Made by a program: the position numbers and the translations under genes | Shown: piece after piece, positions 1 through 5,914 of the stretch | Layout: each line of letters starts with the position of its first letter | Position numbering within the stretch: the first letter of the stretch is position 1 | The notes under the pieces: model-generated | Seen by the model: the letters and a program-made list of their open reading frames with translations, nothing else | The model's database searches: none | What the model was told of the DNA's origin: nothing | Assembly (NCBI GenBank): GCA_945876665.1 | Contig: CAMCPC010000087.1 | Span: forward strand, 1-5,914 | DNA from: an uncultured Oscillospiraceae bacterium | GTDB taxonomy: Bacteria > Bacillota > Clostridia > UBA1381 | DNA length: 5,914 nt | Reading direction: 5' to 3'

Positions 1-722
<722 letters not shown>

Positions 723-740
723 AAAATATATATAAATTTT

Positions 741-750
741 GGGGAAAGGA
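741..750 (+). promoter_or_regulatory. Ribosome binding site of ackA, decides the ATG 760 start
   Basis: GGGGAAAGGA lies 9 bases before ATG 760 in an otherwise AT-rich leader. An in-frame TTG at 739 would add seven residues, but it has no ribosome site and its codons overlap this purine run. ATG 760 gives the family-typical N-terminus [12 protein letters not shown]. Confidence 0.85.
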
Positions 751-759
751 ATTAAAATT

Positions 760-1959
760 ATGAAAATATTAGTAATAAACGCAGGCAGCTCATCACTTAA
801 GTATCAGCTAATCGACATGGACAATGAGCAGGTGCTTGCAAAGGGACTTTGTGAGAGAATCGGTATCGAGGGTTCAAACCTACAGCACACAAATGTTGCA
901 AAGGACGAAAAGACAAAGATTGAAAAGCCGATGAAGGACCACGGCGACGCAATCCAGATGGTTATCGACGCGCTTGTTGACGAAAAGATCGGCGTTATCA
1001 AGTCAATGGACGAAATCGGCGCAGTTGGTCACAGAGTTGTACACGGTGCAGAAGAATTTGCTGATTCATGTATGATTACAGAAGCTGTTATGAAGGCTCT
1101 TGAGAAGTGCACACCGCTTGCTCCGCTGCATAACCCTCCGAACATCATAGGTATACAGGCTTGTCAGAAGATTATGCCGAACACTCCGATGGTTGGCGTA
1201 TTTGATACAGCATTCCATCAGACAATGCCTTCTAAGGCGTTCATGTACGCGCTTCCTTATGAATACTATAATAAGGACAGAATCAGAAAGTACGGCTTCC
1301 ACGGCACAAGCCACAAATACGTTTCTCAGAAGGCTGCCGAATTCCTTGGCAAGAAGCCGGAAGAACTTAAAATTGTTACCTGTCACCTTGGCAACGGCTC
1401 ATCAATCACGGCTGTTGACGGCGGCAAGTGTATTGATACTTCAATGGGCTTCACTCCGCTTGACGGTGTGCCTATGGGTACAAGAACAGGTTCTATGGAC
1501 CCGGCAGTTGTTACATATCTTATCAATCAGAAGGGCATGAGCGCAAAGGACGTTGATGCTATGATGAACAAGGAAAGCGGCGTTTCGGGTATTTCGGGCG
1601 TTTCTTCAGACTTCAGAGATTTGTCAGCTGCTGCTAAAGAAGGCAACGAAAGAGCAAAGCTTGCTCTTGATATGTTCTCATATCAGGTTAAGAAGGACAT
1701 TGGCGCATATGCCGCAGCTATGGGCGGTATTGACGCTGTTGTATTCACAGCCGGCGTTGGTGAAAACGACGCAGAAACACGCGCAGCAGTCGTTGATGGA
1801 CTTGAATTTATGGGCATTAAGATTGATGCTGACAAGAACAACACACGCGGTACTGTGGACATTTCAGCTCCGGACGCTAAGGTTAAGACTCTTGTTATTC
1901 CTACAAATGAGGAGCTTATGATTGCTATCGACACAAAGAGATTGGTTGAAGGCAAGTAA
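760..1959 (+). CDS. ackA: Acetate kinase
   Basis: Transfers phosphate from acetyl phosphate to ADP, giving acetate and ATP: the substrate-level phosphorylation step after Pta. The protein is cytoplasmic, 399 residues, full length for this ASKHA-fold (actin-like ATPase) family. Motifs in order: [11 protein letters not shown] (7-17), GHRVVHG (90-96), [11 protein letters not shown] (147-157), [13 protein letters not shown] (176-188), HLGNGSS (209-215), [10 protein letters not shown] (239-248), FTAGVGEND (329-337) and NEEL (383-386). Residues equivalent to the catalytic set of the Methanosarcina enzyme (Arg91, Asp148, His180, Arg241, Glu384) are present as Arg92, Asp149, His181, Arg242 and Glu385. 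So are Asn7 and Lys14 near the N-terminus. Nothing is missing, so it should be active. It lies 139 bases after pta with the palindromic element between them. I saw no convincing promoter in the gap, so it probably depends on pta transcription. A strong terminator follows. Codon use is strongly biased (AAG, AGA, CTT, ACA), as in highly expressed genes. Confidence 0.98.
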   Translation: MKILVINAGSSSLKYQLIDMDNEQVLAKGLCERIGIEGSNLQHTNVAKDEKTKIEKPMKDHGDAIQMVIDALVDEKIGVIKSMDEIGAVGHRVVHGAEEFADSCMITEAVMKALEKCTPLAPLHNPPNIIGIQACQKIMPNTPMVGVFDTAFHQTMPSKAFMYALPYEYYNKDRIRKYGFHGTSHKYVSQKAAEFLGKKPEELKIVTCHLGNGSSITAVDGGKCIDTSMGFTPLDGVPMGTRTGSMDPAVVTYLINQKGMSAKDVDAMMNKESGVSGISGVSSDFRDLSAAAKEGNERAKLALDMFSYQVKKDIGAYAAAMGGIDAVVFTAGVGENDAETRAAVVDGLEFMGIKIDADKNNTRGTVDISAPDAKVKTLVIPTNEELMIAIDTKRLVEGK

Positions 1960-1973
1960 TTGAAAAAAATAAC

Positions 1974-2010
1974 AGGCATACAAAATTCAAATTTTGTATG
2001 CCTTTTTTTT
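1974..2010 (+). terminator. Rho-independent terminator of ackA
   Basis: A perfect 14-bp stem, AGGCATACAAAATT (1974-1987) with AATTTTGTATGCCT (1990-2003), ends in a run of eight T at 2003-2010. It begins 15 bases after the ackA stop codon. The U-tract is on the plus-strand transcript. Confidence 0.93.
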
Positions 2011-2015
2011 CATGC

Positions 2016-2045
2016 AAAAAACGGCATTAGAAAATGCCGTTTTTT
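2016..2045 (-). terminator. Rho-independent terminator of the hydrogenase gene, symmetrical
   Basis: The stem pairs AAAAAACGGCATT (2016-2028) with AATGCCGTTTTTT (2033-2045) around an AGAA loop. Read on the minus strand it ends in six U and lies 14 bases after the hydrogenase stop codon. Because it has A-runs on one side and T-runs on the other it can also work on the plus strand, as a second stop behind the ackA terminator. Confidence 0.88.
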
Positions 2046-2059
2046 ACGTTTGAATCTTA

Positions 2060-3541
2060 TTATTCCATTTGCTCGCGTTCCATATCAACTTCCATGAAGT
2101 CGTGATTCGTTAGCATTTCGGTGATGTTGTCGCCTTCCTTGCCCTTAATCTTCTTCATTCTTGCCGCGCGCAGCTGCTGAATTGGAGCAATAGAACCCGG
2201 ACCTGCCATACAGCCGCCTTCACATGCCATACCTTCGATAATATCCTCAGGCAGTTTGTTTACGTTCAGCATTGCAAGCGCAACCTTACATTCTTTAAGA
2301 CCGCTGCAGCCCTTTGCCTTAATCGGGTCGGTACAGCCCATTTCCGCTACAGCCTTCATAACAGCCTCACTTACGCCGCCTGCGCCTGAAAAACGTCTGC
2401 CGTATGATGTAGCTTCTGTCGGAGTTTCCTGACAGTTTGAAGGGTCAATTCTTCTTGCGTCAAACAGCGCATTAAGCTCCTCAAAGGTCATAACAGCATC
2501 GGGACTTCCCTCAACTCCGAACTTTGCTTCTTCCTTCTTTGCCATACATGGACCTATGAAAACGATATATGCGCCCGGCATATTTTCTCTTATCCATCTT
2601 ACCGTTGCAACCATTGGCGAAACTGTGTTAGACATCTTATCCACCAGATTCGGATAGTGCTTTCTGATAAGAGTTACAAATGCGGGACAGCAGGAGGTTG
2701 TCATTTTTTGACCCTTTTCATGATTTTCGATAAGCTCCTTTGCCTCGTTGTAGGCAACTGCGTCCGCGCCGAGAGCAACCTCGACAACGTCATCAAAGCC
2801 AAGCTCCTTTAGCGCCGTTATCATTCTGCCAATAGTCGCCTCCGGTCCGAACTGACCCTCAACGGCAGGGGCAGGGATAGCAACAACCTTTGTGTCCTTG
2901 TCGTTCATTTTTTGGATAATTGTCGTTATCTGTGACATATCCGAAATTGCGCCGAACGGGCAGGCAGCCGCGCAGTGTCCGCAGCTTACGCATTTGGTGT
3001 CGTCAATAGTTGCAAGTCTGTCGCCGCCGATTGTGATAGCGCCTACGTCGCAGCTTCTCTTACATGGACGCATGAGGTCAGCTATTGCATGATACGGACA
3101 GGCTTCCGCGCATTTTCCGCATTCACGGCATTTTGTCTGATCTATGTATGCGCCGCGTCCTGTGATTGAAATCGCGCCGAATGCACAGGCTCTCTGACAG
3201 GCTTTAGCCATACATTTCTGACAGTTTTCCGTAACCTGAAAACGGTTAATCGGACAACCCTCGCATGCCGCAGGCACAACCTGAATGGTGTTGTTCTTTA
3301 CTTCGATATTCTCAACATTGTGAGTTGGAAGCGGAGGCTTGCCCATAGCAAGGCGAACTCTCTGTCTGATAATTTCTCTTTCCTTATACACGCAGCAGCG
3401 GAAACGCGGTGTTGCGGTGGGTATAATTTTGAAAGGAATGCTATCAATATTTTCGTCTGTAAGATTGTCCTTGAAAGCAAGCTCGGCAACTGCTCTCAGG
3501 GCCTCGTATTTCATTTGTCTTGTGTCTGTATTTCTTTCCAT
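2060..3541 (-). CDS. Monomeric [FeFe]-hydrogenase, group B (B1/B3) type
   Basis: Cytoplasmic iron-sulfur enzyme of H2 metabolism, 493 residues. The C-terminal catalytic half carries the three H-cluster motifs: TTSCCPAF (281-288), GPCMAKKEE (330-338) and EGMACEGGCMAGPG (436-449). Cys285, Cys332, Cys440 and Cys444 are the expected H-cluster ligands, and Cys284 is at the position of the proton-transfer Cys of Clostridium HydA. The N-terminal half is Cys-rich: CC at 49-50, CxxC at 93-96, Cys107/110/115/119, a ferredoxin CxxCxxCxxxCP at 138-149, Cys160/164, and a second CxxCxxCxxxCP at 184-195. Several accessory [4Fe-4S] clusters are therefore likely. Motif details (GPC instead of MPC, Phe instead of Trp after TSCCPA, GPG instead of GGG) and the RFRCCVYKERE N-terminus fit the group B1/B3 family rather than classical group A HydA. 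Physiological direction and partner (probably ferredoxin) are inferred. Start ATG has GGGGAGGA (3548-3555) six bases upstream. No maturase genes (hydE, hydF, hydG) are in view. Confidence 0.93.
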   Translation of the reverse strand: MERNTDTRQMKYEALRAVAELAFKDNLTDENIDSIPFKIIPTATPRFRCCVYKEREIIRQRVRLAMGKPPLPTHNVENIEVKNNTIQVVPAACEGCPINRFQVTENCQKCMAKACQRACAFGAISITGRGAYIDQTKCRECGKCAEACPYHAIADLMRPCKRSCDVGAITIGGDRLATIDDTKCVSCGHCAAACPFGAISDMSQITTIIQKMNDKDTKVVAIPAPAVEGQFGPEATIGRMITALKELGFDDVVEVALGADAVAYNEAKELIENHEKGQKMTTSCCPAFVTLIRKHYPNLVDKMSNTVSPMVATVRWIRENMPGAYIVFIGPCMAKKEEAKFGVEGSPDAVMTFEELNALFDARRIDPSNCQETPTEATSYGRRFSGAGGVSEAVMKAVAEMGCTDPIKAKGCSGLKECKVALAMLNVNKLPEDIIEGMACEGGCMAGPGSIAPIQQLRAARMKKIKGKEGDNITEMLTNHDFMEVDMEREQME

Positions 3542-3547
3542 ATTTGA

Positions 3548-3555
3548 TCCTCCCC
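3548..3555 (-). promoter_or_regulatory. Strong ribosome binding site of the hydrogenase gene
   Basis: GGGGAGGA on the minus strand ends six bases before ATG 3541. It is a near-perfect anti-16S match and fixes this ATG as the start. Confidence 0.85.
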
Positions 3556-3578
3556 GATCAATAAATATTCTTAATTTA

Positions 3579-3607
3579 AATATACACTATTTTGTCTGAA
3601 AAGTCAA
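3579..3607 (-). promoter_or_regulatory. Sigma70-like promoter for the hydrogenase gene
   Basis: On the minus strand, TTGACT (3607-3602) and TATATT (3584-3579) are separated by 17 bases. Transcription would start near 3572, giving a ~30-base leader that contains the GGGGAGGA ribosome site. Confidence 0.72.
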
Positions 3608-3666
3608 TCGGTTAGTGCTGTGAATTTGCAACATATTACATTCAATTTACATTACGAAATTTTCTA

Positions 3667-3696
3667 TTGACAGGTGTCACGGCTTGGATTTATAAT
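3667..3696 (+). promoter_or_regulatory. Sigma70-like promoter for cca
   Basis: A consensus TTGACA (3667-3672) and consensus TATAAT (3691-3696) are separated by 18 bases. The start of transcription would be near 3703, leaving a leader of about 28 bases. An in-frame GTG at 3674 lies upstream of that start site and so cannot be the translation start from this promoter. Confidence 0.8.
3668..3679. promoter_or_regulatory. Small perfect dyad over the cca -35 box, possible operator
   Basis: TGACA-GG-TGTCA is an inverted repeat with perfect 5-bp arms, and its left arm is five of the six bases of the -35 hexamer. A protein bound here would block RNA polymerase. AGGTGTCA recurs at 3718-3725, next to the start codon. 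The pattern is visible but no regulator is identified, and a 10-bp dyad can arise by chance. Confidence 0.3.
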
Positions 3697-3714
3697 TTTT
3701 ATATCAGGTTATGC

Positions 3715-3721
3715 GGGAGGT
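3715..3721 (+). promoter_or_regulatory. Ribosome binding site of cca, decides the ATG 3731 start
   Basis: GGGAGGT lies nine bases before ATG 3731. The longer reading from GTG 3674 has no such site and begins before the predicted transcription start. Confidence 0.82.
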
Positions 3722-3730
3722 GTCATAGAA

Positions 3731-5068
3731 ATGAAGCTGCCAGACAGCGTTATAAATATTTTAAGCCGGCTTAATGAGGGCGGCTTTTCGGCGTTTGTAG
3801 CAGGCGGCGCCGTAAGGGATATGCTTATGGAAAAGACCCCACATGACTATGATATTGCCACAAACGCACGCCCCTCCGACATAAAGGGACTTTTCAGTCA
3901 TACGATTGACACCGGAATAAAGCATGGCACTGTAACCGTTGTTGAGAATAAAACAGGCTATGAGATTACTACCTTTCGCCGTGACGGTGAATATACTGAC
4001 GGAAGACACCCCGGCAGCGTCAGTTTTGTTGACGATGCGCGTGAGGACTGTGCAAGGCGCGACTTTACAATAAACGCGATGATGTACAGTCCCGAAACAG
4101 GCATACTTGATTGCTTTGAGGGACAAAAGGATATTCAAATGGGGCTTATAAGGTGCGTGGGCGACCCAATGCGCCGGTTTAAGGAGGATGCGCTTCGAAT
4201 GCTGCGCGCGGTCAGGTTCAGCGCGGCGCTATCCTTTAAAATCGAGGATAGCACATGGAAAGCTATAAAAAAATGCGCTGTGCTTATTAAAAAGGTAAGC
4301 AGTGAGAGAATTTTAGAGGAGCTGAATAAAATCCTCCTTTCGGAAAATCCCGATTATATAAGAAAGCTGCATGAATGCGGACTTTTGCAATATATCATGC
4401 CGGAGCTTGAACGCTGTTTCGGCGAGCCGCAGAAAAACAAATACCACATATATGATGTGGGCGAGCATATAATGCACACAGTGAAAAATACTCCGCCGGA
4501 CATGGTGCTGCGTTGGGCGGCGCTGATGCATGATATAGGCAAACCGTGCTGCTCAAGCACTGATTCAAACGGAATAATTCACTTTTACGGACACCATAGG
4601 GAAAGCTGTAAATTGGCGGTGGATTTATTGCACAGACTGCGTATGGACAGCGACACAATCCGTGATGTATCGGTGCTTGCGGAAAACCACGACGTAAGGG
4701 TAGAGCCGTCACCGCCCGCGGTAAAGCGTATGATGGCGCGCACAGGCGAGGCTCTGTTTGAAAAGCTTATGCAGCTCCAGACGGCAGACAATATGGCGAA
4801 AAATCCTGAGCATTTTGCAGAAAAGAAAAAGCGTATAGACAGCGCATATCAGATTTATAAAGAAGTGCTTGCGGAAAGACAGCCGTACCTTGTTTCGCAT
4901 CTTGCTGTAAACGGCAAGGATCTTATCCGCCTTGGATACCGCCCCGGCAGGGAAATAGGCGATGCCTTAAAGCGGCTGATTGATGAGGTGATAATCAATC
5001 CTAATCTGAATAACCGCGAGTATCTGATGAAATTGGCAAAGGAATATAAAAGGAAAAAGAAGTATTAA
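3731..5068 (+). CDS. cca: CCA-adding tRNA nucleotidyltransferase with HD domain
   Basis: Adds or repairs the 3'-terminal CCA of tRNA from CTP and ATP without a nucleic acid template, in the cytoplasm. 445 residues, usual for bacterial class II enzymes with a C-terminal HD domain. Seen in order: FVAGGAVRD (22-30); catalytic HDYDIAT with metal-binding Asp39 and Asp41; TTFRRDGEYTDGRHP (80-94); RRDFTINAM (109-117); the EDALRMLRAVRF nucleotide-selection helix (152-163; Glu152, Asp153, Arg156); a helical tRNA-binding region; and an HD phosphohydrolase-type domain with His246, MHDIGKP (266-272), HH (288-289) and ENHD (318-321). The last residues are very basic (KEYKRKKKY). CCA-adding, poly(A) polymerase and A- or CC-adding enzymes are hard to tell apart by motif; a full CCA enzyme is the simplest reading. 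The HD histidines and aspartates are intact, so phosphatase or phosphodiesterase activity is possible. Codons are less biased than in ackA (mixed AAA/AAG, CGC/CGT Arg), consistent with lower expression. Confidence 0.95.
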   Translation: MKLPDSVINILSRLNEGGFSAFVAGGAVRDMLMEKTPHDYDIATNARPSDIKGLFSHTIDTGIKHGTVTVVENKTGYEITTFRRDGEYTDGRHPGSVSFVDDAREDCARRDFTINAMMYSPETGILDCFEGQKDIQMGLIRCVGDPMRRFKEDALRMLRAVRFSAALSFKIEDSTWKAIKKCAVLIKKVSSERILEELNKILLSENPDYIRKLHECGLLQYIMPELERCFGEPQKNKYHIYDVGEHIMHTVKNTPPDMVLRWAALMHDIGKPCCSSTDSNGIIHFYGHHRESCKLAVDLLHRLRMDSDTIRDVSVLAENHDVRVEPSPPAVKRMMARTGEALFEKLMQLQTADNMAKNPEHFAEKKKRIDSAYQIYKEVLAERQPYLVSHLAVNGKDLIRLGYRPGREIGDALKRLIDEVIINPNLNNREYLMKLAKEYKRKKKY

Positions 5069-5102
5069 AAAATTCTGCGAATCATTCCGCAGAATTTTTT
5101 TT
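5067..5102. terminator. Bidirectional terminator shared by cca and the DUF2161 gene
   Basis: A-run plus TTCTGCG (5067-5079) pairs with CGCAGAA plus T-run (5088-5102) around an 8-base loop. The plus strand ends in eight T, the minus strand in six. The cca stop codon touches the left foot. The DUF2161 stop (TGA, 5084-5082) sits in the loop, so the right arm also encodes that protein's last residues (KKNSAE). Confidence 0.9.
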
Positions 5103-5792
5103 GCTAAGTAAAAGCTCTGTATAATATTTTTCCAGTTCGGGATATTCAAGAAGTCCCCTGCGTCCCTTTGTAGTTATGGCATATACTCCTTTTCTTACCT
5201 TTTCAAACCAACCGAACACGTTGCGCGAAAGAATAAGCTGCGCATTGTCCGCACCGCCCTTTTCGCGTACCTGTTTGGGCGACATTTCACCGTACATATC
5301 AAGAATACACGCGATATGTATACACTTCTCGGTGTAGGCGGTTATTATTTTTGTGCCGGTAACTCCGCCTGTGTTTGTGTCAATCGTTCTGCCGTTGATT
5401 TCGTCCATAATTTCCTTGCGCTTCTGATAGTTTCTGTACGTGGATTTATATGGCTTCGGGTCAAACACTATTTCCGCAAAGGAATGTCCTCCGCGCAGCG
5501 ACACGAATATAAGTCCCAGCTCCAGCTTTTTTATCACCGAAAAGGTGGAGCGGAATTTGTTGAAGGAATACTGCTTCGGTTTCGGTACTGCAACATATAC
5601 GTCCGCGCCTGTTCGCTGACGCTTAAGACCCTGCGCGAGCAGGGCGACGGACAGGTTTTTCTTTAATTCTACTATTATAAATTCCTCACCCTTAACTGCC
5701 GTCATGTCGCAGTCCTTAACCTCGGCGTTTACCTTGTAGCCGCGCTTTGCAAACAGGTCATGCACAGGGGGATAAAGCTCTTTTTCCGTCAT
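5082..5792 (-). CDS. DUF2161 family protein, putative PD-(D/E)XK nuclease-like phosphodiesterase
   Basis: 236 residues, function not established. The N-terminal part looks like a PD-(D/E)XK fold: helix ELYPPVHDLFAKRGYKV (5-21), Asp29 in a strand, VELK with Glu42 and Lys44 (41-44), then a helix LLAQGLKRQ with Gln54 (51-59). This gives the D-x12-E-x-K spacing of the superfamily. Downstream are VYVAVPKPK (65-73), FDPKPY (110-115), DTNTGG (138-143), ITAY (150-153) and a C-terminal segment with FGWFEKVRKGVYAITTKG (193-210), winged-helix-like in character. These blocks match my recollection of DUF2161, annotated elsewhere as a putative PD-(D/E)XK-type phosphodiesterase. Nuclease activity is inferred from motifs only. 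No signal peptide or membrane segment is seen. The start ATG overlaps the stop of the upstream gene (ATGA), and its GGGAG site is 13 bases away, so translation is probably coupled. The natural N-terminus (MTEKELYPPV) supports this start. Confidence 0.8.
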   Translation of the reverse strand: MTEKELYPPVHDLFAKRGYKVNAEVKDCDMTAVKGEEFIIVELKKNLSVALLAQGLKRQRTGADVYVAVPKPKQYSFNKFRSTFSVIKKLELGLIFVSLRGGHSFAEIVFDPKPYKSTYRNYQKRKEIMDEINGRTIDTNTGGVTGTKIITAYTEKCIHIACILDMYGEMSPKQVREKGGADNAQLILSRNVFGWFEKVRKGVYAITTKGRRGLLEYPELEKYYTELLLSKKNSAE

Positions 5793-5914
5793 ATTTTCTT
5801 TAATTCTCCCGGCTTGATTTCGTAATGTTCACGGTCAACCTCAATCCATACGGGTATGGCGCTCGGATTGTAAACCTTGTCGCCCTTTGCGGTGTATTTC
5901 AGATTTTTTGCAGC
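5789..5914 (-). CDS. Unidentified protein, C-terminal 41 residues; 5' end outside window
   Basis: On the minus strand the frame is open from the window edge to TGA (5791-5789), reading AAKNLKYTAKGDKVYNPSAI, then PVWIEVDREHYEIKPGELKKI. It is short but supported by its 4-base ATGA overlap with the DUF2161 start, a typical operon arrangement, and by codon use like its neighbour. The piece is mixed charged and beta-like (PVWIEVD) and ends in a basic tail. I do not recognise the family, and 41 residues are too few to assign a function. It also contains the likely DUF2161 ribosome site GGGAG (5806-5810). Confidence 0.65.
   Translation of the reverse strand, partial: AAKNLKYTAKGDKVYNPSAIPVWIEVDREHYEIKPGELKKI

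Noticed and set aside
739..759. Upstream TTG start for ackA
   Set aside because: It has no ribosome site, and the codons overlap the actual Shine-Dalgarno run. The ATG at 760 gives the standard acetate kinase N-terminus.
1193..1540. Open frame overlapping ackA in another frame (also 1661-1921 plus and several minus-strand frames)
   Set aside because: All lie inside ackA, which has a full set of catalytic residues. They lack ribosome sites and recognisable protein features.
3615..3635. Possible Rex (NADH-responsive) operator upstream of the hydrogenase, TGTGAATTTGCAACA
   Set aside because: Only loosely like the TTGTTAA-N4-TTAACAA type of site. The arms are not properly inverted and it lies upstream of the -35 box, so the match is too weak to claim.
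3674..3730. Upstream GTG start for cca (19 extra residues)
   Set aside because: It sits between the -35 and -10 boxes, upstream of the predicted transcription start, and has no ribosome site.

Overview
The window reads as a chromosomal stretch from a strictly anaerobic, fermentative clostridial Firmicute. A gut Oscillospiraceae/Ruminococcus-type organism is my best guess from protein flavour and codon use; no phylogenetic marker is present to settle it. The evidence is a phosphotransacetylase/acetate kinase pair beside a monomeric [FeFe]-hydrogenase, strong purine-rich Shine-Dalgarno sites, U-tract hairpin terminators between convergent genes, and TTGACA/TATAAT-type promoters.

Layout, left to right. 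(1) 1-620, plus strand: the C-terminal ~205 residues of phosphate acetyltransferase (pta), cut by the window edge. (2) 615-722: a ~108-nt imperfect palindrome that begins at the pta stop codon and fills most of the pta-ackA gap. (3) 760-1959, plus: complete acetate kinase (ackA). (4) 1974-2045: two back-to-back hairpin terminators separating ackA from the convergent hydrogenase. (5) 2060-3541, minus: a 493-residue [FeFe]-hydrogenase with H-cluster motifs of the group B type. (6) 3542-3730: a divergent promoter region with one good sigma70-like promoter in each direction and a small dyad over one -35 box. (7) 3731-5068, plus: CCA-adding tRNA nucleotidyltransferase (cca) with an HD domain. (8) 5067-5102: one hairpin serving as terminator for both convergent genes. 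(9) 5082-5792, minus: a DUF2161-type PD-(D/E)XK nuclease-like protein of unknown role. (10) 5789-5914, minus: the C-terminal 41 codons of an unidentified gene that overlaps the DUF2161 gene by ATGA.

Functionally, pta and ackA turn acetyl-CoA into acetate and ATP, and the hydrogenase is probably linked to reduced ferredoxin, so the left half holds part of the acetate/H2 fermentation endgame. cca is tRNA housekeeping. The two-gene minus-strand unit at the right edge is the least understood part.

No gene-free stretch exceeds 300 bases. I saw no tRNA, rRNA, CRISPR array or transposase gene. I did not find a clearly new multi-gene system; the best candidates for a second look are the pta-ackA palindrome, the DUF2161 operon and the group B hydrogenase.
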